Shown here in pieces: positions 1-8,119 of a DNA stretch of 64,000 nt; within the stretch, counting starts at the first letter, position 1, and each line of letters starts with the position of its first letter. The position numbers and the translations under genes are program-made. Under the pieces are notes generated by a model, which worked only from the letters and a program-made list of their open reading frames with translations, ran no database searches and was not told where the DNA came from. Source of the DNA: JBJXHN01 sp046233135 (GTDB lineage Bacteria; Pseudomonadota; Alphaproteobacteria; Rhodospirillales; Rhodospirillaceae); contig JBJXHN010000004.1 of the NCBI GenBank assembly GCA_046233135.1, positions 62,001-126,000 on the forward strand, written 5' to 3'.

Positions 1-330
1 GTCGAGACCCAGGGCGTGTCCAAGGTGCTGCGGCTGAACCAGGACCCGCCGGAAAACTTCTGCCGGCCGGCTGTCGACCCGATGTTCCGTTCGGTGGCCA
101 AGGCCTATGGCCGGCGGTCTCTGGGCGTGGTGCTGACGGGCATGGGCTCTGACGGTGCCAAGGGATCGGTGGTCATCGCGGATGCGGGAGGAACGATTAT
201 CGCGCAGGATGAAGCCAGTAGCGTGGTCTGGGGGATGCCCGGGGCCACGGTGCACGCGGGGTCGTGCTCTGCGGTACTGCCGTTGAAGGACATCGCCGCC
301 TTCATTCTCCGGTCTGCGAACAAGCGGTGA
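1..330 (+). CDS. cheB: Chemotaxis response regulator methylesterase CheB, C-terminal end (partial)
   Basis: This is the last 109 codons of a gene entering from the left edge. The reading frame is open from base 1, so the GTG at 16 is not taken as a start. CheB removes methyl groups from glutamates on chemoreceptors, opposing CheR. The GMGSDGAKG segment carries the catalytic aspartate of the esterase domain, and the following glycine-rich IADAGG and the GMPG segment match the CheB C-terminus. The receiver domain and the catalytic Ser and His lie outside the window. The stop is 4 bases before cheR, so the two are cotranscribed. Confidence 0.93.
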   Translation, partial: VETQGVSKVLRLNQDPPENFCRPAVDPMFRSVAKAYGRRSLGVVLTGMGSDGAKGSVVIADAGGTIIAQDEASSVVWGMPGATVHAGSCSAVLPLKDIAAFILRSANKR

Positions 331-334
331 CGGC

Positions 335-1177
335 ATGAAACCCGAAGATTTCGATCACATCGCCAAATTGCTGAAAGACAGATCCGGTCTGGTCCTGACC
401 AAGGACAAGTCCTACCTGTTGGAAAGCCGGCTGATGCCCTTGGCCCGCAAGCGCGGGTTCAAGGGGCTGGACGAGCTGATTGGCCAGCTGCGGCGGCGCG
501 ACATTGCGCTGGAAAAGGAAATCACCGAAGCGATGACGACCAACGAGTCGTTTTTCTTCCGTGATAACAAGCCGTTCGAACAGTTTCGCCAGATTGTTCT
601 GCCCAACCTGCTAAAGGCCCGGGCGTCCAAGCGGTCCTTCCGCATCTGGTGTGCGGCCTGTTCCAGCGGACAAGAACCCTATTCGCTGGCGATGATCCTG
701 AAAGAGGAAGCCGCCAGGCTGTCAGGCTGGCGGGTGGAAATCGTCGGAACCGACCTGTCCACCGACATCCTGAAAAAGGCCAAGGCCGGCCTCTATTCCC
801 AATTCGAAGTGCAGCGCGGCATGCCCATGCAGCTGCTGGTCAAATACTTCAAGAAGAAGGAAGAGGTTTGGGAAATCGATCCCTCCATCCGCTCCATGGT
901 GCAGTACAAGGAATGGAATCTGCTGGAGGATCTGCGCGGCCTGGGGCAGTTCGATGTGGTCTTCTGCCGCAACGTGCTGATTTATTTCGACCAGGCGACC
1001 AAGGGCAAGGTGCTTCAGGCGGCGGCGGCGCAGATGCCGGACGACGGGGTTTTGTATCTTGGCGGTGCGGAAACCGTTCTGGGCATCAGTCAGGCCTTCA
1101 AGCCGATTCCCGGCCAGCGCGGTGTCTATGCCGTGGCCCGAAAGGAGGGCGTGGTGTCGCTGGGGCAGCAGGTCTGA
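335..1177 (+). CDS. cheR: Chemotaxis protein methyltransferase CheR
   Basis: A 280-residue SAM-dependent methyltransferase that methylates glutamates of chemoreceptors in the cytoplasm. The helical N-terminal CheR domain covers about residues 1-75, with the conserved TTNESFFFRD segment. The Rossmann methyltransferase domain follows, with WCAACSSGQEPYSLAM forming the SAM pocket and FCRNVLIYFD as the later conserved motif. Length is normal for the family. It starts 4 bases after cheB and is followed by a strong terminator, so it closes this chemotaxis operon. Confidence 0.96.
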   Translation: MKPEDFDHIAKLLKDRSGLVLTKDKSYLLESRLMPLARKRGFKGLDELIGQLRRRDIALEKEITEAMTTNESFFFRDNKPFEQFRQIVLPNLLKARASKRSFRIWCAACSSGQEPYSLAMILKEEAARLSGWRVEIVGTDLSTDILKKAKAGLYSQFEVQRGMPMQLLVKYFKKKEEVWEIDPSIRSMVQYKEWNLLEDLRGLGQFDVVFCRNVLIYFDQATKGKVLQAAAAQMPDDGVLYLGGAETVLGISQAFKPIPGQRGVYAVARKEGVVSLGQQV

Positions 1178-1210
1178 CCGGTGCGGTCCTGGCACGGATA
1201 TACGGACTCG

Positions 1211-1241
1211 AAAAGGGTGGCCTGGCAGGGCCGCCCTTTTT
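1211..1241. terminator. Bidirectional Rho-independent terminator
   Basis: A 12-bp stem of AAAAGGG-T-GGCC pairing with GGCC-G-CCCTTTT, with one T-G wobble, encloses the loop TGGCAG. It is followed by T bases on the plus strand, and its 5' A-run gives a T-run on the minus strand. It sits between the convergent cheR and cyclotransferase-like genes and can serve both. Confidence 0.85.
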
Positions 1242-1248
1242 GCAGGGA

Positions 1249-1692
1249 TCAATAGCGGGCGATCAAGGGATCTCCCCAGCGCACCGCCGGCTGGTGGTGG
1301 AGCCAAGCCAGCCAGTCGCCATGGGGGACTTCGCGCAGGTGGCCGGTGGGGCCGGTGTAGCGCCAGATCCAGGCGGTCACCTTCGGGTCCGCCAGGGGGA
1401 TCCGTTCACGCACGAACAGCGATCGCCCGGGCTTGCGCCAGTGGAAGCCTTCGTACAGATCCATCTTGCCCAGGGCCACGTGGGACCGCACCCGCAGCAG
1501 ATGCCCCTTGACCGTACCCTTGCCGGATACCAGGCAGGGGTAACGGCCATTGGTGAGCATCCGGCCGGGAATGCGGCAAGGGCGCTGGGGATCCACCGCC
1601 GACGCCACGCCAAGGGCCGCAAGGGTCCCCTGGCAGGGCATCAGCGTTCCATAGACGGCAACGGTCGTGGGCGTGCTTGCGCTCGCCGCCAT
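1249..1692 (-). CDS. Gamma-glutamylcyclotransferase / AIG2-like family protein
   Basis: A 147-residue cytoplasmic protein of the gamma-glutamylcyclotransferase (AIG2/GGCT) fold. The diagnostic VAVYGTLM segment that forms the substrate-binding loop is at residues 11-18. The acidic MDLYEGFHW segment provides the glutamate position of the family. Members release 5-oxoproline from gamma-glutamyl dipeptides or amines, but the substrate here cannot be read from sequence. Its ATG directly follows the ctrA stop codon (TGAATG), so it is the second gene of a ctrA operon and probably translationally coupled. It ends at the shared terminator with cheR. Confidence 0.8.
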   Translation of the reverse strand: MAASASTPTTVAVYGTLMPCQGTLAALGVASAVDPQRPCRIPGRMLTNGRYPCLVSGKGTVKGHLLRVRSHVALGKMDLYEGFHWRKPGRSLFVRERIPLADPKVTAWIWRYTGPTGHLREVPHGDWLAWLHHQPAVRWGDPLIARY

Positions 1693-2400
1693 TCAGCCGA
1701 CGGCCGCCTGACGGACCGGGATCTCATCGGGATCGCGCAGGACATAGCCCCGGCCCCACACGGTCTCGATATAGTTCGCCCCGCCGGTGGCCTGGCTCAG
1801 CTTCTTGCGGAGCTTGCAGATGAAGACGTCGATGATCTTCAGCTCCGGCTCGTCCATCCCGCCGTACAGGTGGTTCAGGAACTGTTCCTTGGTCAGGGTC
1901 GCGCCCTTGCGCAGGGTCAGCAGTTCCAGGATGCCGTATTCCTTGCCGGTCAGATGCACCGGCTCGCCATTGGCGGTGACGGTCCGGGCGTCCAGATTGA
2001 CTTCCAGCTGGCCGATGCGCACCACCGATTGGGCATGGCCCATGGAACGGCGGACAATCGCCTGAATCCGCGCCACCAGCTCGCCCCGGTCGAAGGGCTT
2101 GGTCAGATAGTCGTCAGCGCCGACGCCTAGCCCCTTGATTTTACGATCACTTTCCGTGAGCCCGGACAGGATCAGCACGGGCGTGTCGATGCGACCGGCC
2201 CGCAAATGGCGGATGACGTCAAGACCGTCCATATCCGGCAGCATCAGATCCACGATCAGAATGTCGTAGTCGTAAAGCTTGCCGATCTCCAGACCGTCCT
2301 CTCCGGAATCGGTGGTGTCCACCACCCATCCTTCCTTACGTAGGATCAGTTCGATGCTCTTGGCCGTGGCCGCATCATCCTCGATCACCAGAACCCGCAT
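1693..2400 (-). CDS. ctrA: Cell-cycle/motility response regulator CtrA
   Basis: An OmpR-family regulator with a receiver domain (acidic EDD at 8-9, phospho-acceptor Asp51 in VDLMLPDMDG, Lys in TKPFDRGE) and a winged-helix DNA-binding domain (LTGKEYGILELL through IETVWGRGYVLRDP). The sequence is CtrA-like throughout. In alphaproteobacteria CtrA binds TTAA half-sites and controls flagellar genes, and in Caulobacter also replication. The start is set at 2400 because family members begin MRVLVIED; an in-frame ATG at 2415 would add five residues. The neighbours fliI/fliJ and cheBR suggest a motility role. It is transcribed divergently from fliI. Confidence 0.95.
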   Translation of the reverse strand: MRVLVIEDDAATAKSIELILRKEGWVVDTTDSGEDGLEIGKLYDYDILIVDLMLPDMDGLDVIRHLRAGRIDTPVLILSGLTESDRKIKGLGVGADDYLTKPFDRGELVARIQAIVRRSMGHAQSVVRIGQLEVNLDARTVTANGEPVHLTGKEYGILELLTLRKGATLTKEQFLNHLYGGMDEPELKIIDVFICKLRKKLSQATGGANYIETVWGRGYVLRDPDEIPVRQAAVG

Positions 2401-2421
2401 GGCCTTGGTCCCCATGGTGCA

Positions 2422-2435
2422 TTAAGATAAGTTAA
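2422..2435 (-). promoter_or_regulatory. CtrA-like TTAA double half-site upstream of ctrA
   Basis: Two TTAA half-sites separated by 6 bases lie just 5' of the ctrA start. The accepted CtrA consensus is TTAA-N7-TTAA, so the spacer is one base short. The location fits autoregulation. The rest of 2401-2676 shows no gene; a 66-codon frame at 2480-2680 has no family signature. Confidence 0.35.
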
Positions 2436-2676
2436 CGATAAGGTCTGTCGGAAAGTGAGGCAAGCCTCAAATCGATTTTTTGAGCAAATTCCGAAATTTG
2501 TGCGCTTTTCCTGCACCAATCTTCGAAGAGAGTCCCCTAAATCCGGGGTGTTGGGGCAGGAAAGATCCGTTAAAGATTTTCTTTTACCACGAAACAACCA
2601 TGGCGGGATCCCGTTCAGCCTCTTTTAAGGCGGCCTGTGGGATGCTCTGTCGCGTCGCCTGTCTCGGAGGCTTGGG

Positions 2677-4149
2677 ATGACCGCGCTTTTTTCGAATATC
2701 ATCAATGACTTGGGTAAGGTTCCTTCACGCCGGCTCTATGGCCGGGTGCTGGGGGTTCAGGGTATGTTGGTGGAAATCGGTGGGGTGCAGACGGCCTTGT
2801 CGGTAGGGGATCGCTGCGACGTGGTTGCCCGGGGCGACCGCCGCGTCCCGTGCGAGGTGGTGGGCTTCCGGGCCGGCCGGGCTCTGATGATGCCGTTCAC
2901 CAATCTGGACGGGGTCGGCCTGGGCTGCCGGGCAGAGCTGGTGGAAGGTCAGCCGTCGATCAGCCCCACCATGCAGTGGCTGGGCCGGGTGATCGACGGC
3001 ATGGGCGACCCGGTGGACGGCAAGGGGCCGCTGCCTTCAGGGGAGCTGTCGATTCCCATCCGCAACACCCCGCCCTCGGCCCACAGCCGCCAGAGGGTGG
3101 GGGGCAAGCTGGATCTGGGGGTGCGGGCGATCAACACCTTCCTGACCTGCTGCATGGGCCAGCGCATGGGGATCTTCGCCGGATCAGGGGTCGGCAAGTC
3201 CTCGCTGATGGCCATGTTCATCCGCAACACCAAGGCCGACGTGATCGTTCTGGGGCTGGTGGGCGAGCGTGGTCGCGAAGCCCGGGAACTGATCGAGGAC
3301 GACCTGGGCGAGGAAGGGCTGCACCGCAGCGTCACCGTGGTGGCGACCAGCGACGAAAGCCCGCTGAAGCGGCGCCAGGCGGCCTATATGACCATGGCCG
3401 TGGCGGAATACTTCCGGGACCAGGGGCTGAACGTGCTGTGCCTGATGGACAGCGTCACCCGATTCGCCATGGCTCAGCGCGAAATCAGCCTGTCGGCGGG
3501 CGAGCCGCCGGCGTCGAAAGGATATACCCCCACGGTCTTCGCCGAACTGCCCCGCCTGCTGGAGCGGGCCGGCCCGGGGGTCGAAGGATCGGGGTCGATC
3601 ACCGGGTTGTTCACGGTGCTGGTGGAAGGGGACGACCATAACGAACCGATTTCCGATGCGGTGCGCGGCATTCTGGACGGCCATATCGTGCTGGACCGCG
3701 CCATCGCCGAGCGGGGGCGCTATCCGGCGGTCAATATTCTGCGCAGCGTGTCGCGAACCATGCCGGGCTGCAACACGCCCGAACAGAACGAACTGGTCTC
3801 CACCGCCCGCCGGCTGCTGTCCACCTACGAGGACATGGCCGAACTGATCCGGCTGGGGGCCTATCGCCGGGGGTCGAACCCGGAAGTGGATACGGCAATC
3901 TACTACCAGCCGGCCCTGGAAGAGTTCCTGGGTCAGGCGAAAACGGACGGCACGGACCTGGAAACCTGTTACGCCTTGCTCGCCCAGTTGCTGACCCCGC
4001 CCCAGGCGGAGGCACAGCAGCCCCAGCCCCAAGGGCAAGGCCAGGTACGGGTCCAGGGGCAGCCGCAAGGCAAGCCGCAGCAGGTGTCGGCGGCGCAGCA
4101 GCGGCCGCAGGGCATCAAGGGCCGCCGCCCTGCCCCGCCGAAAGGCTGA
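2677..4149 (+). CDS. fliI: Flagellum-specific export ATPase FliI
   Basis: A 490-residue ATPase that powers and times export of flagellar substrates at the base of the flagellar type III apparatus. Walker A GSGVGKSS is at 169-176 and Walker B around LCLMDS (Asp258). The LVGERGREARE and family-specific AYRRGSNPEVD segments are also present. GGAGG precedes the ATG by 6 bases. Family members end near residue 440. This one has an extra tail of about 50 residues, very rich in Gln, Gly and Pro, of unknown purpose. The next gene is fliJ, 35 bases downstream. Confidence 0.96.
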   Translation: MTALFSNIINDLGKVPSRRLYGRVLGVQGMLVEIGGVQTALSVGDRCDVVARGDRRVPCEVVGFRAGRALMMPFTNLDGVGLGCRAELVEGQPSISPTMQWLGRVIDGMGDPVDGKGPLPSGELSIPIRNTPPSAHSRQRVGGKLDLGVRAINTFLTCCMGQRMGIFAGSGVGKSSLMAMFIRNTKADVIVLGLVGERGREARELIEDDLGEEGLHRSVTVVATSDESPLKRRQAAYMTMAVAEYFRDQGLNVLCLMDSVTRFAMAQREISLSAGEPPASKGYTPTVFAELPRLLERAGPGVEGSGSITGLFTVLVEGDDHNEPISDAVRGILDGHIVLDRAIAERGRYPAVNILRSVSRTMPGCNTPEQNELVSTARRLLSTYEDMAELIRLGAYRRGSNPEVDTAIYYQPALEEFLGQAKTDGTDLETCYALLAQLLTPPQAEAQQPQPQGQGQVRVQGQPQGKPQQVSAAQQRPQGIKGRRPAPPKG

Positions 4150-4184
4150 TCCTTCCCCCCCCACCCGGCTAGAGGAGTCCAGGC

Positions 4185-4619
4185 TTGGGCAAGGACCTGA
4201 AGACCCTGATTCGGCTGCGGCGCTTCGAGGTGGACGAAGTGCGCCGCCATCTGGCTGACCTGAACACCCGCCAGGATGCCTTGGCTGCCGAAGCCCGGGC
4301 GCTGGAAGCCGAACTGGTGCGGGAAGAAACTTTTGCGCGGAACAACCCGGCGATGGGGCAGACCTTGGGGGCCTATGTCACCCGCTTCCTGCATCGTCGT
4401 CAGCAGCTGGCCGAGCGCCGGCAGCAGCTGGATGCCCTGGTGGCCCAGGCCCAGGACGTGCTGGCGGAAGGCTTCAAGGAGTTGAAAACCCTGGAGTTGA
4501 CCCAGGAAAACCGGGACAAGCGCGAACAGGAACGCCTGGACCGGCGCGAGCAGAGTGTGCTCGACGAGATCGGCCTGACCCTGCACCGCCGCCGGGGGCA
4601 GGGGCAGTCCGGGGAATAG
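4185..4619 (+). CDS. fliJ: Flagellar export chaperone FliJ
   Basis: A 144-residue, almost wholly alpha-helical, highly charged coiled-coil protein. FliJ is the soluble stalk that fits into the FliI hexamer and couples it to the export gate. It begins MGKDLKTLIRLRRFEVDEVRR, and further blocks such as RRQQLAERRQQLD match the family's heptad pattern. The start is TTG, preceded by GAGGAG with an 8-base spacer. Position after fliI and size support the call; sequence conservation in this family is low. Confidence 0.88.
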   Translation: MGKDLKTLIRLRRFEVDEVRRHLADLNTRQDALAAEARALEAELVREETFARNNPAMGQTLGAYVTRFLHRRQQLAERRQQLDALVAQAQDVLAEGFKELKTLELTQENRDKREQERLDRREQSVLDEIGLTLHRRRGQGQSGE

Positions 4620-4667
4620 GCCATCCCCCCAGGTAAAGACGGTCTGGAAATCGGAACGGGGCGGCGG

Positions 4668-6014
4668 TCAGGGAGCGGGCTTGTCGATCGGCAGGGGATG
4701 GCCGTCGGGGGTCATCGGGCCGATGAACGGCTTCTCGGGTATGGACGCGCCTTCGGGGATGGCCGGATCCCTGTTATCGGCATCGGCTGGTGGGACAGCG
4801 TCCGGGGCCGCTTCGATCTGCGCCAGGGAGTTCAGCGGCACGAAGCCGATACGGCTGTCGGGGGTCACCACCCGTGCCCAGGCGCGGTCGGGGGTGATCT
4901 CCAGCACCACCAGATAGGACCCGCTTTCCACCGAATTGGCCGGGGCGAAAGTCAGACCCGGGCCGGTGCGCAGGATCGTATCGGTGACTGCCTTGTGCAG
5001 GCGGGCGCGACCATCGGGCAGCGGCGCCCGGGCCGTGGGGTCGAGGAACGAGGGAATGGGCGGGGGCGTCGGGCGGGCCGCCTCTTCGGACGGCGGAGTT
5101 GTTTCGGACCCCGGGGGGACCAGGGCTGGCCACAGCACATAGAACACGACAAAGACCAGAACGGCCGGCGGCGCCAGCTGGATCCAGAACCCCGGCCCGC
5201 GCCCCCGCCAGGCATCGCGCAGACGGGCTTCCGAATCGGCCCCCGTGGCGTTCAGAACCCGTTCGACCGCTTCCTTGTCGCCGGGCGTCTTGGCGAAGCG
5301 CAGGGCTTGGCGCGCCAGTCCCTGCGCCAGCCGCCGGTCGCCCCGGGACAGAAATGCCCGGGACTGGTGCAGCAGCAGGGCAGCGTTTTCCCGCGCCGGG
5401 GTCAGGCCGCCGCGCAGGTTGGTCCAGAGCGCACTGATCGTGTGAAGCGGTCCCATGGGCAGCGCCCACCAGCCACGCGCCCAGCAATGCAGGCTGGCCA
5501 GCAGGGCCAGCCGTTCGCCACAGCGGCGGCAGAAGACGCCGGAAATCGGTTCCCGCTCGGTGCGCCACAGGCGGCCGGTCACCTTCTCCAGGATCAAATA
5601 GCGGGGCTGCGCCGTCACCTGGCCGCAGGCGCTGCAGGCCTTGGGGGCCTGGGTCGGCTGATTGCGCGGCGGGGGGGGAGGCGGCGGGGGTGGCGCCTGT
5701 GTGGTGTGGGTTTGCTGGCGGGCGTTTTGCCGGCCGTGCTGCTGACGGGGCTGCTGGGCGGACTGGGCGGCCGACCGCCGGTTGGTGGCGGTGTGACCGG
5801 CTTCATAGGCCTTGCGCAGCACGGGGTCGGACAGGGTGCGATAGGCCTCGCCGAGCAGCTGGAACTCGCCCACCGCATTGGGTGAGGTGTTGCGGTCGGG
5901 ATGCAGCTGCATGGCTTTCTTGCGATAGGCACGCTTCACCGCCGCCCCGTCGCTGCCCGGAGACAGTTCGAGGATGCGCCAATAGCCTTTGGGGTCCGCA
6001 AGCCCACCTGCCAT
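4668..6014 (-). CDS. J-domain protein with zinc ribbon, membrane segment and SH3-like domain
   Basis: A 448-residue mosaic. Residues 10-70 are a J domain with the HPD triad (LHPDRN) that stimulates DnaK-type ATPases. A Gln/Pro-rich linker with a run of prolines follows. Two Cys pairs (CSACG and CRRCG) form a probable zinc ribbon. After a helical region there is one membrane helix (PAVLVFVVFYVLWPAL) near residue 285. The C-terminus (about 345-410) looks like a bacterial SH3 domain (ILRTGPGLTFAP, RIGFVPLNSL). The J domain should be cytoplasmic and the SH3 part periplasmic. It lies 13 bases after the QueF-like gene on the same strand. The DnaK partner and role are unknown. Confidence 0.75.
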   Translation of the reverse strand: MAGGLADPKGYWRILELSPGSDGAAVKRAYRKKAMQLHPDRNTSPNAVGEFQLLGEAYRTLSDPVLRKAYEAGHTATNRRSAAQSAQQPRQQHGRQNARQQTHTTQAPPPPPPPPPRNQPTQAPKACSACGQVTAQPRYLILEKVTGRLWRTEREPISGVFCRRCGERLALLASLHCWARGWWALPMGPLHTISALWTNLRGGLTPARENAALLLHQSRAFLSRGDRRLAQGLARQALRFAKTPGDKEAVERVLNATGADSEARLRDAWRGRGPGFWIQLAPPAVLVFVVFYVLWPALVPPGSETTPPSEEAARPTPPPIPSFLDPTARAPLPDGRARLHKAVTDTILRTGPGLTFAPANSVESGSYLVVLEITPDRAWARVVTPDSRIGFVPLNSLAQIEAAPDAVPPADADNRDPAIPEGASIPEKPFIGPMTPDGHPLPIDKPAP

Positions 6015-6027
6015 GAAACGGGGGGTC

Positions 6028-6417
6028 CTACACGCTGCCCGGCGGGGGCGGGGTGCCCTGCCAGCGGGGTTGGCGATCCTCGGCCGCCACCTGATGCTCC
6101 AGGCCCAGGGTGGCGGCGGGTACGCTGGCGGTGACCCGCAGCCAGCGGGGAACCAGTTCGTTGTTCAGGTCTTCGATGATGGCGGCAACCAGGGCTTCCA
6201 GGCCGGTCCACGGCTGGCGGCCCAGCGCCGCCAGATAACGGGTGAAGCCGACGGGCACCAGCAGCAGCTTGTCGGGCACATAGGTCACGGCCAGGGTCAG
6301 TCCTTGGAACGACGGAGCGCCGAGGGCACAGGGGCCGCTCAGCCGCACGGTCATCTCGGGACCTGTGGCGCTGTGGGCCGTGACGGCCAGCAGATCGCGG
6401 CGATTTTCGGAGTCCAT
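6028..6417 (-). CDS. Degenerate QueF-like T-fold protein
   Basis: A 129-residue protein resembling the NADPH-dependent preQ0 reductase QueF (queuosine pathway). Similarities are the Cys30-containing CALGAPSF (compare CPVTGQPDF), TYVPDKLL, RYLAALG and IIEDLNNELVPRWLRV blocks. Key differences: one residue is missing after the Cys and the catalytic Asp position is Ser, while the KSLKLY substrate motif is replaced by VGFTRY. It is therefore probably not a functional QueF reductase but a paralogue with a changed or binding role. It is the first gene of a two-gene leftward unit with the J-domain protein. Confidence 0.6.
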   Translation of the reverse strand: MDSENRRDLLAVTAHSATGPEMTVRLSGPCALGAPSFQGLTLAVTYVPDKLLLVPVGFTRYLAALGRQPWTGLEALVAAIIEDLNNELVPRWLRVTASVPAATLGLEHQVAAEDRQPRWQGTPPPPGSV

Positions 6418-6615
6418 GGCGCTGGATTGGGGCTCGGGTTGCTGAAAACGGGGCGAGGCTACCAGCCCACGGGCCGGGCCGGAAGGCTGTTCATGCCCGA
6501 ATCGGCTTTCACACCTCCGTGAAGCCCGCGAAACCGTCTGTGCAACCGCTTCGGGGGACCCGCGTTCCTTAACAGGACCTTACCAAGACACGGATACAGG
6601 ACCAAGGAGGCAGGA

Positions 6616-7443
6616 ATGCCGACCCGCTCCACATCGAGCCATACGCATCAGACCAACCGCCCCGCCCCCCGAACCGTGACGCGCACCGGGGTGGCTGTCG
6701 CCGCCCTGACGGCCGCGCTTGTGGCCTTCGCAGCCACGCCGGCGGCCCAGGCGCTGGAGCCTTCACCCTATGTGCCGGGGCCGGACGCCACCGCGGAAGC
6801 CTCCGGCGAGATCTTGCGAGATCTGAGCGCCGCGCCGGGTCTGGAGGATGCGGCCGGCCTCGCGGCCTGGGCCGATGATCGCCAGGACTGCTGGGCCGCT
6901 GCCGAAGCCGCTGCGCCGGGGGATCTGGCGCGGGAGTCCGAAGGGGCGGCCTGCCGCGCGGACACCTTGGCGGCGATTGATGTGATGAATGGCATGCGCG
7001 GGCCGGCGTGGATGGGGCAGGCGCAGAAAGTGCTGGTGTTCTTCGAACCGGAGTCCGCCGCCCTGACCGACGGCCACGGCCGGGCGATCGTCAAGGCCGC
7101 CGCCCATATGCTGGAAAACCGCTCTTTGCGGGTGGAGATCACGGGGTTTGCCGCCCCGAACGAAGGGGGGGCAGACGAGGGATCCGCCCTGACCCTGGCC
7201 CGTGACCGGGCCGAAACCATCGCTGAAGGCCTGCTGGCCGAAGGGGTGCCCGAAGAGCGCATGGCCGTGGGCGCACGTTTGGACGATGCACCGGATCTGC
7301 TGATGGACAGCACCGGTGTGGATGGTCTGGCCGATGCCCGCGCCCGCCGGGTCGGCATGATGATCGAAAGTCTGCCGGCAACGGCGGAGGTGCCGGATAC
7401 CGCGGCGGGCGATACGCTTCTGGCGGGGACGCGGGATCGCTAA
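6616..7443 (+). CDS. OmpA-family (OmpA/MotB domain) exported protein
   Basis: A 275-residue protein with an Arg-containing N-terminus, a hydrophobic stretch (VAVAALTAALVAFAATPAAQA) and an AQA cleavage-like site, so probably exported. The C-terminal region from about 135 matches the OmpA peptidoglycan-binding fold: VLVFFEPESAAL, VEITGFA, LARDRAETIAEGLLAEGV and ARARRVGMMIE. It may link the outer membrane to the cell wall. Start is supported by AAGGAGG 8 bases upstream. The region 6418-6615 upstream holds a short GGCTT/AAGCC hairpin and no gene. Confidence 0.75.
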   Translation: MPTRSTSSHTHQTNRPAPRTVTRTGVAVAALTAALVAFAATPAAQALEPSPYVPGPDATAEASGEILRDLSAAPGLEDAAGLAAWADDRQDCWAAAEAAAPGDLARESEGAACRADTLAAIDVMNGMRGPAWMGQAQKVLVFFEPESAALTDGHGRAIVKAAAHMLENRSLRVEITGFAAPNEGGADEGSALTLARDRAETIAEGLLAEGVPEERMAVGARLDDAPDLLMDSTGVDGLADARARRVGMMIESLPATAEVPDTAAGDTLLAGTRDR

Positions 7444-7580
7444 GGGGCGATAAAACGCGCTGCCGGGCGAGTCGCACGGCAGCGCGGCCCTTTCCGGCCC
7501 TTAACTTCCTGTCGTCCGTTTGTCATAGTGGCTGTTCGCGGACATGAGATCGGGAAGAGGGGCCTCCGACGGGGCCAGCC

Positions 7581-7976
7581 ATGATGTATGAACAGACCAC
7601 CCGGGGGGTGACCATTCGTGTGGCCCCGCAATACCTGGAAGAACAGTCGGCACCGGAGGCGGGCCAGTTCATGTGGGCCTATACGGTGACCATCGCCAAT
7701 GACGGCCCGGAAACGGTGCAGTTGCTGCGGCGGCACTGGATCATCACCGACGCCCTGGGCCGCACCCAGGAGGTGGAGGGCGAAGGCGTGGTCGGGGAAC
7801 AGCCCCTGCTGCGCCCGGGCGAGGAGTTCGAATACACCTCCGGCGCGCCCCTGCCCACGGCGACCGGTTTCATGGGCGGATCCTATCTGATGCGCACCCA
7901 GGACGGCGAGGATTTCAGGGCCGCCATCCCTTCTTTCAGTCTCGACAGTCCCCATGCGATGCGGGTGCTGCATTAA
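7581..7976 (+). CDS. apaG: ApaG family protein
   Basis: A 131-residue single-domain protein with an immunoglobulin-like beta fold. Typical blocks are FMWAYTVTIANDGPETVQLLRRHWIITDA, then GVVGEQPLLRPGEEFEYTSG and GSYLM. ApaG was linked to cobalt/magnesium resistance in Salmonella; its biochemical activity is not settled. Length matches the family (about 125-130). It stands alone, with about 140 bases on either side showing no other gene. Confidence 0.95.
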   Translation: MMYEQTTRGVTIRVAPQYLEEQSAPEAGQFMWAYTVTIANDGPETVQLLRRHWIITDALGRTQEVEGEGVVGEQPLLRPGEEFEYTSGAPLPTATGFMGGSYLMRTQDGEDFRAAIPSFSLDSPHAMRVLH

Positions 7977-8119
7977 GCGGCCCTTCGCTGTGGTATGGCG
8001 GTGATCCACAAGCCGGCTTGCTTCGTAGACTGAAGCGCTCCACATGCAAGGAAGCGTCGACGGTTTGCCGGGGTGATGTTTCGGCGGCCGGCCGTGGTGA
8101 AAAATAAGGAACCTGTCCA

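Noticed and set aside
649..2130. Long plus-strand frame over cheR and the reverse ctrA region
   Set aside because: It lies out of frame over two confident genes and encodes Gly/Arg/His-rich sequence with no family signature.
2480..2680. 66-codon frame between ctrA and fliI
   Set aside because: No ribosome site, overlaps the fliI start, Cys/Phe-rich and without recognisable features.
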